A stretch of DNA of 64,000 nt from Cryoendolithus antarcticus (Eukaryota; Ascomycota; Dothideomycetes; Cladosporiales; Cladosporiaceae). The stretch's first letter is position 1; the number at the start of each line of letters is the position of its first letter. A program made the position numbers and the translations under genes. This document shows, one piece after another, positions 22,406 through 34,534 of this stretch. The notes beneath the pieces were generated by a model. That model did not search any database and was not told the origin of the DNA. It worked only from the letters and a program-made list of their open reading frames with translations. The stretch covers positions 1-64,000 of the forward strand of contig NAJO01000032.1 of the NCBI GenBank assembly GCA_002077065.1. Reading direction: 5' to 3'.

Positions 22406-23728
22406 AGACCCCAACGACTGGAGTTTCTGCTTTGAGTACTGTCGATTTGCATCATCGCAACTACTGGTCCAATACGGCACTGTTGCGTTGGATACAAGGA
22501 GGCATACGCCCAGGCAATTGCTCTCTCGCCGCGGTAGTAAACCCAAGGTCGCACTGTTGGTGGGCATGATAGTAGGATAAAGCTCTTCAGACATCTGAAG
22601 GAGCGGTCGTTCCTTGATACACCATCCGCCAGGCGATACTTGGAACGACCGTCCTTGCGGACACTCGGCAGCGAATCGCGATCTTCGCCGTGCGCTTCGG
22701 CATGTCGATGCAGTCGACAATCTTAGGCTTGCCGACGGTTGAGTGTGCAACGTTCGGTGCCGCAACACATGGTCGTGACGCAGTCGTTTAATGATCGTCG
22801 AGTAGCCGCCCTTATGCACGCATGAAACGCGCTCCCGAGAAGCCAAAACCACTGACATGTACGCACGATCTCTATCTCCGATGCTAGCATATCACGATCT
22901 ACCCGGATATTCTATACCCGGAGCTACACGCCACGCCGACGCATATCGATCACAACGAAAGTGATCTAAAAATGCACGTGACGGCAGCAATATGCGAGTT
23001 TCTTCTATTCGGTGTGCATTCACGCGAGTGTCAGCGATATGAAACACGCCCAGCGAAAACTGCTTGGCATGCGCTTAGACTAGCGAGCAATGCCCACCTT
23101 CCCGGAGAGCCTCACGGTGATTCTCAGGCAATGACCATGACATGAACGATTGTGGTGATTGACAGGTGATCTTTGGAGGGATGTGGCCTGCTCAGAGGTA
23201 ATGATACTATGGTCGACTTCACGATGCTCATGATCTTGCCGCCGGCGGCTGGTGATGTCCTCATCATCGCACGATGAGGAGTTCAAGTCTCAAGTCTTCG
23301 TATCCAGGGCACTCATGGGCAGCCAATTCACAAAGCGTTGGCCTCTTCGGCTACTTATCTTCTCGACTACCTTGAGGCCGCCGAATGCAAGTCGCCGAGG
23401 TTCAGCAGACGAAGTAGTCACTGATAGGACGCCACCCATCTCCTGTATATATGCACGACCGAGCGCACTACTTACCCCTGCCATCTTCATTATGTCACAC
23501 TGCCAAACCTCTGAAGCTCTGCATTAACGACATTCATCCATAGTGGTCGACATGCAGATGTCAGACTGATCACCATTGACGTGCCAATTCGTGCCCATTA
23601 CTCCCGCAAGCCACAGAGCCCGATCTCTGACACTGCAATGGTAGGAAAGACGGTAGGTCCTCTAATAGCGTTTTGTAGCGCTCTTCCTCGCATGTTCTAC
23701 AGCTTTGCGTTATTGAAGTTTTGGAAAG
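22406..23728. other. Gene-poor interval
   Basis: This separates the pseudogene from the rhodopsin-domain gene. It contains an inverted-repeat pair at 22585-22651 and no convincing coding exon. A frame open on the minus strand across the pseudogene looks like a shadow. Confidence 0.4.
22585..22651. repeat. Two adjacent inverted repeats
   Basis: The first is cttcag/ctgaag (22585-22590 and 22595-22600, 4-nt loop). The second is a perfect 10-bp pair cggtcgttcc/ggaacgaccg (22604-22613 and 22642-22651, 28-nt loop). They lie about 180 nt past the pseudogene stop. Function is unknown. Confidence 0.7.
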
Positions 23729-24908
23729 ATGCCTGGAAATCTTCCGACTGTCCCTTTGAGCGTAATCGCCTCGTGGCCAACGGCCAACTATGTCAACCCG
23801 GAGAGGCGAGGCTGGCTGCCCGTCTTCGCTGGTCTACTACAAGCAACATGCACGATGATGGTGTTGACAAGACTTTGGCTTCGATGGCGGAGTCATGCAG
23901 GCAGTCTGGGTTTGGACGATGTCAGCACGCCCTCGACACTCCAGGTGAACCACTCGCTAAAGAGTTCTCAAGGCAGCACTTTTCCCTGCCTGGCTCTTCT
24001 CCGTCGCCTTCACAGGCCTGACTCTCCTCGGCACAGAAAAGTACGGTTCCGACAGACACGTCTGGGACGTTCCCTTCAGCCTTTACGAAGGCGCCGCGAG
24101 AGGCGCATGGCTAAGCGAGCAAGTCTTCCTCATAGCATCCTGCTGCTCGAAAGTCTCGATTCTGCTCTTCTACCGCCGACTCACAACCGGAACGTACGCT
24201 CGGAAATGGAAGTATGCCACGATCGCTGCTATATATTTCACGATACTATACACCCTTGCGCTCGCCCTGTCGCTGTTCCTGGGTTGCAACCCGATTGAGG
24301 CATACTGGAAGTACTTTAATCTGAACTGGCACCAGCCGTACAAATGCAAGGACTTCACTTTCTTCAATCCTCTGTCGGGTTGCTTGAGCGTTATCGGGGA
24401 TCTGTACTCGGTCATCCTGCCCGTCCTCATGACGCGGCGACTCGATGCACCAAGGCGGCAGAAGATCGCACTAAACATCATCTTCAGTCTGGGTCTAGTC
24501 GTAGTCTTCACCGGAGCGATGCGAACGTACTACCTCACCCGCTTAGGCCGGGAAGGCGACCTCACGTAAGCCATCCCTTGCACCCCACCCCATTGACCTA
24601 CTGACGACGTATGGCGTAGTTGGATCGGCTTCTCCACCTTCGTCTGGTCCCAACTCGAACTAAATCTCTCCCTGATGTGCGCCTCCGCTCCCGCCCTGCG
24701 TGTCTTCTTCCGGCGCTACCTTTCCGAAACCTTCCACCGCACGCTCACGTCGGCGCGCAACGCGAGCGCGATGCGCCAACATAACAATACGTTCAACACG
24801 CACACTACGACTTCTAGACCCGGCACGGCCAGCTCGATGAGGCAAGAGCATAGCCGGCAGGATTCTGAGGCGGCGACTGTGGTGAGCACGGGAAGGGGGC
24901 GCATTTGA
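23729..24908 (+). CDS. Rhodopsin-domain (PTH11-like) membrane protein
   Basis: This is a seven-helix integral membrane protein of the fungal rhodopsin-domain family, which is related to PTH11-type receptors but lacks an N-terminal CFEM domain here. Exons: 23729-23920, 23973-24565 and 24620-24908, 357 residues. The first join uses the AG at 23971-23972, giving LDDAALFPAWLFSVAFTG. Typical family segments follow: EQVFLIASCCSKVSILLFYRRL; a CNPIEAYW loop; YKCKDFTFFNPLSGCLSVIGDL; SQLELNLSLMCASAPALRVF. The frame ends at 24908 after a Ser/Thr-rich tail. However, a second frame to 25120 encodes VRTPEEYEMYVLGRLGQ, a common C-terminal feature of the family. A 38-nt GT-AG segment (24870-24907) would connect the two. 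The 3' end is therefore uncertain. Confidence 0.8.
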
Positions 24909-25120
24909 GTGCTGTGGAGGAGGTGGAGGATGAGTATGGGCACGGTGGAGGGATGCGATTTGTCAATAGAGGGGCGGACTTCGTAGTGAGGACGCCGGAA
25001 GAGTATGAGATGTACGTGTTGGGGAGGTTGGGGCAGAATAAGCCATTACCACGGGCGCCGAGTGGGCGGAGAGAGCACGAGGCCGGGAAGGCGAAAGGGG
25101 ATTTGGATCCGGGGGTGTAG

Positions 25121-26113
25121 TGTGCTTGGTCCTTTGGGCGATAGATGGGCGAGTGCTGGGAAACACCGAGAGGGACGACAGGATTCTGGCCTCCTGCGGA
25201 ATGTTTGTTTTGCGCCTTGCGACGGCTTGCATTTCTGAACGCGGCAGGCTTGACTTCAAGAGCATCCGCACAGCCAGCTCGGAAGCACTGCGCTCTACCA
25301 CCCGATCGAAGACATTATGCTGTTCGAAAATCCGCCGTGAGCATAAGTACCTTCATCTACCGGGCTTGGACGCGAATGATCGAACTTTTGTAAGTGTACG
25401 CCGGAGAGACCGGGTGAGGACCAGCGATGGAACACAACAGTACATTGCTTTACGTCCAGCGGATCTTGAAGGAAGCTATTGATCGCATCAACAGGTACGG
25501 ACAGAACTGGATCAGTGTAATACTAGACTTTGCTCGTCAGTCATTTTCGGTCTGTACAATTCCGCCGCTACTAGACAAGATGATATCCCGTGTCTTGTCA
25601 AAATCCAACAACCTCGGGCCTTGTGCTCATATCGAATGCGCCGCGAGTGTCACATTGCTCCTGCCATCTCACTGAGAGGCAGCGTGACTCCTGCGATTGA
25701 GATTGTCACCTTATCATATCTCTCGATGATATTGCACAATGTATCCTGTAACCGCGGTGAGGTCGGTAAAGTCATGAGCGAGGCGTGCTGTCAACCGAGA
25801 CCTTTGATGTTGTTAATGCGCGGAGGTGATGAGGGCAAAGGAATCACGAACATACTGAGGGTAGCACGGCGTCAAGCCGTGTTGTGCGTCAAGTAGTAAA
25901 CGCGGTGGCTTGTAGACTTCGAGTCTGTACATTATGCAGCTAACTAATGAGACTACGAGAGACCGACCATGCTCTCAGCTTTTCGCACTTCGTGATCGCC
26001 AATGCGAGTGCCCGCGAAACACCGTTGCACCACGGCGAAAGACGCCTCGCTCAATACAGTCCAAGTCATAGCATTCGTGATTCTTCGTGCCGAAAGCACA
26101 GATCCCAGCCACT
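25121..26113. other. Convergent intergenic region
   Basis: This lies between the rhodopsin-domain gene (+) and CDH1 (-). Short frames lack recognisable domains. Nothing else was seen. Confidence 0.4.
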
Positions 26114-28012
26114 TCAGCGAATAACACCCCACTCCTTCACCACTCCCCCACCACCCCTATCCTCCCCCTTCCCCTTCCCAAAAACATCCCAAAACCTCAA
26201 CGTCTCATCTCCAGCCCCCGTAACAATCGTCCCCCCATCAGGACTCATACTCAAGTACAGCACGCGGTACGTATGCCCCGTCAAACTGACGACAGGACTC
26301 ATGGAAGGGTACTTCCAGATATTGATCGCGTGCTGCGAGTAGCCGTGTGTGGAGACCAACTCGGCGGTGTTGGCGCTGAAGAGCAAGTTGCAGACTTGAG
26401 AGCCTGTGTCGTGGGAACGGAGGAGATGGGGCGTTATTGGAGGCGCCGTGGGAGCTGTGGGCGAGGGGGTCGAGAGGGCGGAGAGGCTTGTGGGCGGTGG
26501 GTGGAGGGAAGGAGAGAGGGTCGTGTTGATGGTGGGCGTGGTGGTTATGGCGGCGTTGGCGGAGTTCTGCGAAGTGGAGACTGTGTTCCAGAACTTGATG
26601 CAGCGATCTGCTGTGCCGCCTCCACTCGCCAGGAGACCTCGCTGATGCGGCGACCAAGCAACGGCTTTGACGGCCGCTTTGTGCCCGCCTTCTTGCTCGC
26701 CCCAGCGCTGACTCCACCGCTCGTCCATATTCTCCCAAACGAAGATCTTGTTGTCATTACCGCCGGAAGCTAGCTGCCGGGTCTCCTGGTTCCACTTCAG
26801 GCCGCACACTTCCTGTTTGTGCCCTGTGAGGCGGCGGAGGTACTGACTAGGCTGTCTGACATCGCGGTGCAAGATCGTTCTGTCTCTTGAACCAGTACTG
26901 AGGATGTGCGCATTCCATGCGAGTGACGATATCCGCGCCGAGTGGCCTGTCATAGTGCGCAGCTTCCTGTTCGTCGTCGTGTCATAGATCATAAGTAATC
27001 CTTTCGTCGTGCCAATAGCAAGATGCGAGCCCCGCTGGATCCAGCTCACGCTCGTTACACTATCGCCTTCAAGCTTGCACAGCTGCTCCACCACGCCCGT
27101 CTCCCTGGCCCAGAGGTACACGCAATCGCCCAGTCCCACAGCCAGGATATCATTAGGACCCCAGTCGACGAGATTCAGGTAGAAGTCGTCCGCCAATTCT
27201 GGCGCATCCAGCACTTTATACGGCACCTTGCTCACTGCCCTCGGCGTCTTCCTGGGCGAAAGCAGCATCGTCTGACTCGACCTCTTCACCGGCGATAGAC
27301 TGTACAAATCTGATCTCGCATTGATGTTCGGGCCCCTCTCACTTCTTGACGTCGACCGTGGCGTGAGCGAAGTCGGCGCAGCAGGTCCAAACGAGAACAG
27401 ATTCTTGTGTGGTGTGGAAGGCGTCAGACCCGGTCCAGCCAGCGCGGAAGTCCCAGTCGGCGGAGTCTTAGCCCGCGAACCACTTCCTTCGTGTGACTGT
27501 GGTATACTCTGCGGCACTTCCGAGTCGAACATCTCTGAGCGAAGGACGGAGGAGTAGGCTCTGTTCGCATCGCGCTTGTGAAAGTGCAGCTCGCTGCTTG
27601 GCGCCTTCTTGTGTGCTCTTGAAGGCGTCGCTGGCGAACCCTCCTCATTCAGCAAAGTGTAGCTCGCCTGGAAGTCCTGCCCAGCTCGGTTTGGAATGAA
27701 ACGATTGTCTCCAGCGAACGTCTTCTGCCTCTTCCGACTCGGACTGCCGGCTGGTGTGATGTCTCGTGCTGCGCTGCCATGGTCGACTGTCCGTTGCAAT
27801 GCTTGACTCAGTGCATTGGCGCTTAGCGATGCGCTTCCGCTGCGCTGCGACGTGCGGACTGTGTTCTCATGGCTGTGTGATCGCTTGCCAGTGATGGTCG
27901 GTGGCGTCTTACTTCGAGGCGGCGACAGCAATGTCGGTGTATGCAGACTCGGCGCTGTGTGCTGAAGTGAGAGGTCGCTGTCGAGCGCCGCAGGCGCATC
28001 CGAGGAGCTCAT
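26114..28012 (-). CDS. CDH1: APC/C activator Cdh1 / Fizzy-related
   Basis: Cdh1 recruits substrates to the anaphase-promoting complex in late mitosis and G1. The frame is intronless, 632 residues, starting MSSSDAPAALDSD. The C-box is present as NRFIPNR near residue 103. A KRSSQTMLLSPRKTPR segment precedes the propeller, followed by YKVLDAPELADDFYLNLVDW, the start of the WD40 propeller characteristic of Cdh1 rather than Cdc20. Seven blades follow, including DRTILHRDVR and SGGNDNKIFVWE. The protein ends in GVIR, the IR tail that binds APC3/Cdc27. An insertion of about 60 Ser/Thr/Pro-rich residues (roughly 485-545) interrupts the propeller after FWNTVSTSQNS. An upstream non-ATG extension is open but was not used. 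Confidence 0.95.
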   Translation of the reverse strand: MSSSDAPAALDSDLSLQHTAPSLHTPTLLSPPRSKTPPTITGKRSHSHENTVRTSQRSGSASLSANALSQALQRTVDHGSAARDITPAGSPSRKRQKTFAGDNRFIPNRAGQDFQASYTLLNEEGSPATPSRAHKKAPSSELHFHKRDANRAYSSVLRSEMFDSEVPQSIPQSHEGSGSRAKTPPTGTSALAGPGLTPSTPHKNLFSFGPAAPTSLTPRSTSRSERGPNINARSDLYSLSPVKRSSQTMLLSPRKTPRAVSKVPYKVLDAPELADDFYLNLVDWGPNDILAVGLGDCVYLWARETGVVEQLCKLEGDSVTSVSWIQRGSHLAIGTTKGLLMIYDTTTNRKLRTMTGHSARISSLAWNAHILSTGSRDRTILHRDVRQPSQYLRRLTGHKQEVCGLKWNQETRQLASGGNDNKIFVWENMDERWSQRWGEQEGGHKAAVKAVAWSPHQRGLLASGGGTADRCIKFWNTVSTSQNSANAAITTTPTINTTLSPSLHPPPTSLSALSTPSPTAPTAPPITPHLLRSHDTGSQVCNLLFSANTAELVSTHGYSQHAINIWKYPSMSPVVSLTGHTYRVLYLSMSPDGGTIVTGAGDETLRFWDVFGKGKGEDRGGGGVVKEWGVIR

Positions 28013-29282
28013 GTCGCTGTCGCAAGGTAGTATGCACCTCTCTCCACCGCTGCCGCACCACAGCTCTCCCTCTTCGTTCGCGGTCGCCTCCAGCACCTCC
28101 GCCAGTCACCGCCGTGCCCGCCCTCAGCCTCACTGCCACCGACACCACCGGTTGCTATGCCAGCCGACAAGTAACAAACGCACCCCTTTGTCCACCTTTC
28201 GCAGCGATTGCCAGTCCAGCGAGGCCGTTAATATCAGCGCCTGCCCATCGCCGAACACAACGAGTGAAGGACCGTTGTTGTCGAGGTCCGGGATAGTGAT
28301 TGCAATTGTTCGAGGTCAATAATAATCGATGAGGTTAACAATCGAGGTGTCGGCGTTGGAGGAAGTTCGGAAGAAGGCGACGAAGCGAGAACGCCGTGGC
28401 GGGATCCCTGGATTGGGAAGCTCGGACCACGAACAAATGGGACATAACAACAATCGCTTCGTACCCCACGACAATGTTGACAGAGATTGTGCTGCAATGC
28501 AGCTGTCAATGCCGCTGCGGTCACGCAGTATGCACCAGAGCTGTAGTCTCTCCAAAGTTTGCCATTGAGACAGGTCACAAGTCCTCCACCTAACCCTCAA
28601 CCACGCGCCTTCACGCGTCTTCCACAAACCAGGACCTGAAACTCACAATAAACATGGCCGCTCAGCGGTGACCTGGCATTGCATGCACGCGTCTTCGGCC
28701 AGCGGCAGCGCGACCGGCCTGCTAGTCGGACCATTGCGGTGCGCGGTCTACAGTAGGTGCTCAACAAGGTCGATTGGCTGCAATGCGTCGAAACGTTGTG
28801 GTTGCGCGTGTGTGTTTCAGATTTCACCCGCCGCCACCAACATCTGACAGGTCACTCGGTACTCGACATGCAGCTATTCGCAAAATTGGCCGGGTTTGCT
28901 AGGCACTACGCGCAGCCTGCGTACGGAGTTCAAGGCAACTTACGGCCCGAGGAAGCACAGGAGTTACGCATAGAAGGCAGCACTCATTCCTCACTCCATA
29001 ACGAATCGTACATAACGTCCCCAAGTCTTCACACCTTACTACTCATCGTGTTCGCACTCGTCGTTCGATAAGAAATGCGCGTGCATGATCCGCGTCTCCA
29101 TGTCATCACTGCTGCTCTGCGTCAAGCTGTGCGCCGCTCGCACATCCACAGTGCATCGTACCGCTTGAACAGCCCAGTGCACAATCCGATCACTTTGCCA
29201 TGTCCCCCAACACGGCTTGAAATCAAAGGCGCGCACTTGCTGCTCTAGCGTCCTCCAAGATCGTCGTGCCCGAAAGGAGCAT
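28013..29282. other. CDH1 upstream region
   Basis: This interval lies between two leftward genes (CDH1 and PP1). It probably holds the CDH1 promoter and PP1 3' UTR. No coding exon is supported. Confidence 0.4.
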
Positions 29283-30380
<1,098 letters not shown>

Positions 30381-31927
30381 CTTTGGCGTATGTCGTAGAA
30401 GTGAGTGAGTCGCGGTGTGACGTCCGCCTGCAGTCTATGTTGTGGATGTGTTCTCCAAGTCTGAATGAACTACGAGCGGTCAGCTGATACGTTCCTGCGT
30501 ATGATGAAGGCAGGTCGTGGTGGTGGAGGAAGGTTCGCCGGTTTTCCGTGTAAACGCCCGCAGGTATAAGTCGCTCGATGCCAGTCGGGTTGGTATGGCG
30601 CTGCGTACGCGTGCGAGATTCCACTCCGCTGATGCCTCACTTTACACAGAGTCGAAAGACAGGGCCGGAAAGTCTTACCAATGGAAAAGGGAAGGGCGCG
30701 CAGGCTCAGCGTGGCACGTCTGGGCGTGATCCTCCTTTCGCGTCTCGCCGATCGGCTTGCACTGATAGACCTTGGTCTTTGCGGCGCTCCAGATATGGTA
30801 TGCTGATTCTGGGCGATTGTCCCACGCTCACACAGCGCGACTGTGATTCTTGGGAGGCCTCCTTCTTGGCGTAGGATCACGTGCGGGCTGGCAACAGCGG
30901 TGATGTTGAGCTCGTTAATGTGCTCTGCCGGCCTCGATGGTCGATTGAGTGTTGACGGCGGCGGTATGTGGGCGCGACGGTGTTGATGAGTTTTACCACT
31001 TCTTAGTGGGGTTCGTCAGCTCGTGGTGCAGACAACAGAAGCAGCTTGCGGCGTTGATCGGTCGGCGGCGAACGTTCAATTTGGTGCGGCGGCGGAGATG
31101 CGAGCGTCTGGTACTGTGCGACGGTAGTAGTCTACTGGCAGCAGGCGTGTAGTATGCAATGCAGCGCAGAGCGTGGTGTGATGTCGATGGCTTGGGTGGA
31201 TGTTTTCAAAGAAGGAGTAGGGCGGCAGCACGGCAAGCCCGGACCACGTACTACGGCGAAACACTCTGAGGGATGGAAATAGCATGCACCTCACGGTCAC
31301 TCTACCATTTGCGTCAACATTTCACCTCATACTGATTTGAACGGTACTCAAGGCTATCAAACAGTATCGTCTGCACTCATTGCATATGATGCTGCGACCA
31401 GAGCGACCAAAGTTGCCACACACTGAAACGTGAGAGCAAGATCGCCATACTGGTTTTCTCGTTGCTCAGCACCATCGATACCTTACGGAGTGACATCAAT
31501 GGACGGACCAGACACGCATATGCTCGACGCGTGTATTGCATCTGCCCAAAGCTAGACGACCTTCACAAAAGGCTATGAGTCTACACCTCGCGCCTTATCG
31601 CGAAATGTTGGCCAAGAAGTCCCTCCCAGCCGCTGCCACGCTCCACCACAGGTGATGACGAAGCTGCCCTGTTTGTAAGACCTCGATCAATATTCGCTTT
31701 TCTGTCAGCCACTTATTGTTGAGTGGGCTTGTTTTGACATGCACCCTGGTATTGCTCAAGACCTCGATCGTGCTGAAGCTGTCAAGGCGAATCGCGAGCT
31801 CCTATTGCGTCAGGACCTCGGCTGTCTTGAGGCTGATCAGATGAGTTCATCCCACTCAAGGAACAGCAAAGGTGTCCACGAGATACATTCGACAGGCGAG
31901 TCTGAACCTACATTTTCCATTCCTGTC
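30381..31927. other. Divergent region, PP1 / oxidoreductase
   Basis: This is the promoter region of PP1 (-) and of the oxidoreductase (+). An in-frame ATG at 31739 could extend the oxidoreductase. No RNA gene or repeat was recognised. Confidence 0.4.
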
Positions 31928-32971
31928 ATGCCACCCTCCACGATGCAAGCAGTCTACCTTCCTGCCTTCAATCCCTCTCCATCATCTCTAGTTCCCTCCA
32001 CAGTCGCCATACCTTCAGCCAAAGACGACGACTACCTCATCCGCATAACCCACTGCAGTCCCCAACATGCCGACATTCTCCATGCCAACGGCAAGCACCA
32101 GAACGTCCACGCTAAGAGAGGACACGTCCACCCGCCGTTCATCCTCGGCTACGACTTTGCCGGCGTCATCGAACAGGTCCCCTCCAGCAATGTAGCAGCT
32201 AGAGATCTGGTGGAAGGAGATCGCGTTATCGGCGGCAGGATCGGCGCCTTCGCAGAGTATATCGCTGTGCCTCGCAATGCCATCCGGCGAATTCCGGATG
32301 GGCTGGACTCGGCGTCGGCATGCGCGATGCACGGAGTAGCAGTAAGCTATGCGTCCGTCGTTGAAGTAGCTAGGGTGAAGCAAGGCGAAGCGGTGCTAGT
32401 CAGCGGCGCTAGCGGTGGGTTGGGGAGTGCCTGCTGCATGGTTGCCAAAGCGGTGGGAGCCACGGTGATAGCACTGGCGGGAGATGAGGAGAAGGCAAAA
32501 GCTATGCGACGGGACATGGACGTTGATGCCGTGATCGTAAACACTGGCGACTGGATTCAGAAGGTTATGGACTTCACAGGCGGCCGTGGCGTGGACGCGG
32601 TATTGGACAACACAGGAATGGTGAACGACGCGATCCGATGCTGTGCCTATTCAGGCACGATTGTGATCTTGGGCTTTGCAGCCAGAGGCGGAGTTATGGA
32701 GGATGTCAAGATGAATAGGCTGCTGCTGAAGTCGATCACTGTAGTCGGCTATCGATACGGCGAGAGCGGCAGGCGCTTTCCGAAGCAGATGAATGAGATC
32801 TGGGACGGGTACTTGAAGATGTTGGCCGATGGGAAGCTGAAGCCGCTGCTCTATGGGAAGTACGAGGGTTTGTCGAGTATGGGCAGGGCTCTGAAAGATC
32901 TAGAGGAGAGGAAGGTGTATGGCAAGATTGTTGTCAGTGTGGCTGGAGAGGTAGAGCGGTCGAAGCTCTAA
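31928..32971 (+). CDS. Quinone-oxidoreductase-like MDR enzyme
   Basis: This is a medium-chain dehydrogenase/reductase, most like NADPH:quinone oxidoreductase or zinc-free alcohol dehydrogenase; the substrate is unknown. It has 347 residues from MPPSTMQAVYLPAF. The GroES-like N-terminal domain has ILGYDFAGVIEQV and GDRVIGG. The Rossmann domain has the nucleotide loop SGASGGLGSACCMVAKAVGA, and GGRGVDAVLDNTG follows. The structural-zinc cysteines of classical alcohol dehydrogenases are absent. The frame is open to ATG 31739, which would add 63 residues unlike the family; I took the later start. Confidence 0.85.
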   Translation: MPPSTMQAVYLPAFNPSPSSLVPSTVAIPSAKDDDYLIRITHCSPQHADILHANGKHQNVHAKRGHVHPPFILGYDFAGVIEQVPSSNVAARDLVEGDRVIGGRIGAFAEYIAVPRNAIRRIPDGLDSASACAMHGVAVSYASVVEVARVKQGEAVLVSGASGGLGSACCMVAKAVGATVIALAGDEEKAKAMRRDMDVDAVIVNTGDWIQKVMDFTGGRGVDAVLDNTGMVNDAIRCCAYSGTIVILGFAARGGVMEDVKMNRLLLKSITVVGYRYGESGRRFPKQMNEIWDGYLKMLADGKLKPLLYGKYEGLSSMGRALKDLEERKVYGKIVVSVAGEVERSKL

Positions 32972-33187
32972 GGACGCAGAGCGACAGCTTGATCTTGCGC
33001 CTAGGATTCCGACAGCTCAAGGAACATGCAGCGTCAAGACCTACCAGTGATCGACAGATGCTCTGTGAAACACGACTCTCGACGTCGCTGACACGTGACA
33101 GCGCGATGCTGACATAAGAGTCCGTGCATCGGCATCTGCATCTCAGCAAGTTCGCGGCTCGAGTCCTCGATTTGGTCCACCACTGCG

Positions 33188-34534
33188 ATGCTGCAACTAC
33201 ACATCCTTGGTCCGGCTTTCGACCTACCATCAATCGATGCCGAGTGCAATGCTGCCGCTGCTTTGCTGCGCCTGCACTTCGGAGACGACACCGACTCCTG
33301 GGAGCTGCACATCAGTCATGACCATACCCTGACCTTGCCATGTCTACGGGATGACAGCCAAACGCTGGCTTCCGGCTACAATGCGATCGCACGACGTCTC
33401 GAATCTCTAGACTCCTGGTCTTCCCGTTCTCCACCCAGTGCAGACGCCACAGCCCTCTCCTCCTTCATCCAAACCCACGGCCCCTCGCTTCTCGCAATAA
33501 ACCTTTATGTCTCAGCCTCAAACTACACCTCCAACACGCGTCCAGCCTTCACTCGCATCCTCCCCTGGCACGCAAACTACATTCTCCCTCCGCATCGCCG
33601 CGCAGTAGCACGGAAACAGACGGAGCACTTGGGTATACATAGTATAGATGTGGATAATGTGCACGAGGACATGAGCCATCGGCCGCAAGGCTTTGAGGGC
33701 GTCGGGAAGCAAGATGGAGGATTCGAGACGCAGGCGAAAGGACGGGCGAGTCTGTTGCTTGGGAGTGGGAAGGCAACGTTGAGGGGTCTGTTGCAGAAGC
33801 CGGAGTATGCTGCGACGTTCAAACTGCATGCGCTTGCAGAGAACTTCTTCGAGCCATTGAGTGAGATGTTGGGGCATGGAGATCACTTCTTAGGGAGTGA
33901 AGAGGCAAGGGAGGTGGATTGTTTGGCTTATGGGTATCTGGGGTTGATGCTTTTCCCGAAGGTGGAGCAGGATTGGCTTGCGCAGACTATGCGAACGAAG
34001 TACCCTGATCTGCTGCGGTTTACGGAGAGGATGCACAAGGATCTGAGACTCAGCACATCGGTCGAGGAAGTCATGGCTTTGCGAAGCGGTGGAGATGCTG
34101 CGACAGATGCGAAGCCTGCTTCACTTCCCTGGCGCCGATCTCAACACTCTTCCATGGTCAATACAGTCATGACGATAGCCACCGAGCTCGTTCATCAAAT
34201 TCCTTACCTCGGCCGCTCTCCACAAGTCATCACCACATACCCCTCGCGCACCCCATTCTGGCGCCGTTACTTCCAGCCTCTGCTCCTTACAACGCTCACC
34301 TCCCTCGCCCTCGGCGGCTACTACGCTATCGCAACGGGTCTACTGGTCTGGCCGCACGGCAAGCGAGTGCAGATATTTGGCCGGAAGCGATTGTCCGACT
34401 ACGGGGATCTGGGGGCTGCGATATCGGGGATCTCGTTGATGGGTGCGCAGATCAGGCATGGAGGGAGCGGAAGGGGAGAGAAGCGTGTAAGAGTGGAGGA
34501 AGATTCGAGGGATGATGGGGTGGTGATAGAGTGA
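33188..34534 (+). CDS. SAM37: Mitochondrial SAM37 / metaxin-like protein
   Basis: This is a component of the mitochondrial outer-membrane sorting and assembly machinery, which inserts beta-barrel proteins. Intronless, 448 residues. The N-terminus MLQLHILGPAFDLPSIDAEC is the thioredoxin-like Tom37 domain. A GST-like C-terminal metaxin domain follows (residues about 210-300, with ALAENFFEPLSEMLGHGDHF and CLAYGYLGLMLFP). A hydrophobic segment near residue 375 (LLLTTLTSLALGGYYAIATG) is the likely membrane anchor, and the tail is charged. Confidence 0.92.
   Translation: MLQLHILGPAFDLPSIDAECNAAAALLRLHFGDDTDSWELHISHDHTLTLPCLRDDSQTLASGYNAIARRLESLDSWSSRSPPSADATALSSFIQTHGPSLLAINLYVSASNYTSNTRPAFTRILPWHANYILPPHRRAVARKQTEHLGIHSIDVDNVHEDMSHRPQGFEGVGKQDGGFETQAKGRASLLLGSGKATLRGLLQKPEYAATFKLHALAENFFEPLSEMLGHGDHFLGSEEAREVDCLAYGYLGLMLFPKVEQDWLAQTMRTKYPDLLRFTERMHKDLRLSTSVEEVMALRSGGDAATDAKPASLPWRRSQHSSMVNTVMTIATELVHQIPYLGRSPQVITTYPSRTPFWRRYFQPLLLTTLTSLALGGYYAIATGLLVWPHGKRVQIFGRKRLSDYGDLGAAISGISLMGAQIRHGGSGRGEKRVRVEEDSRDDGVVIE

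Noticed and set aside
22220..22858. Minus-strand 212-codon frame across the pseudogene
   Set aside because: Its left half mirrors the metallophosphatase relic and no homologous segment was recognised.
26238..26738. Long opposite- and alternate-frame ORFs over CDH1
   Set aside because: They overlap a gene whose protein matches its family through the whole length, and their composition is that of frame shadows.
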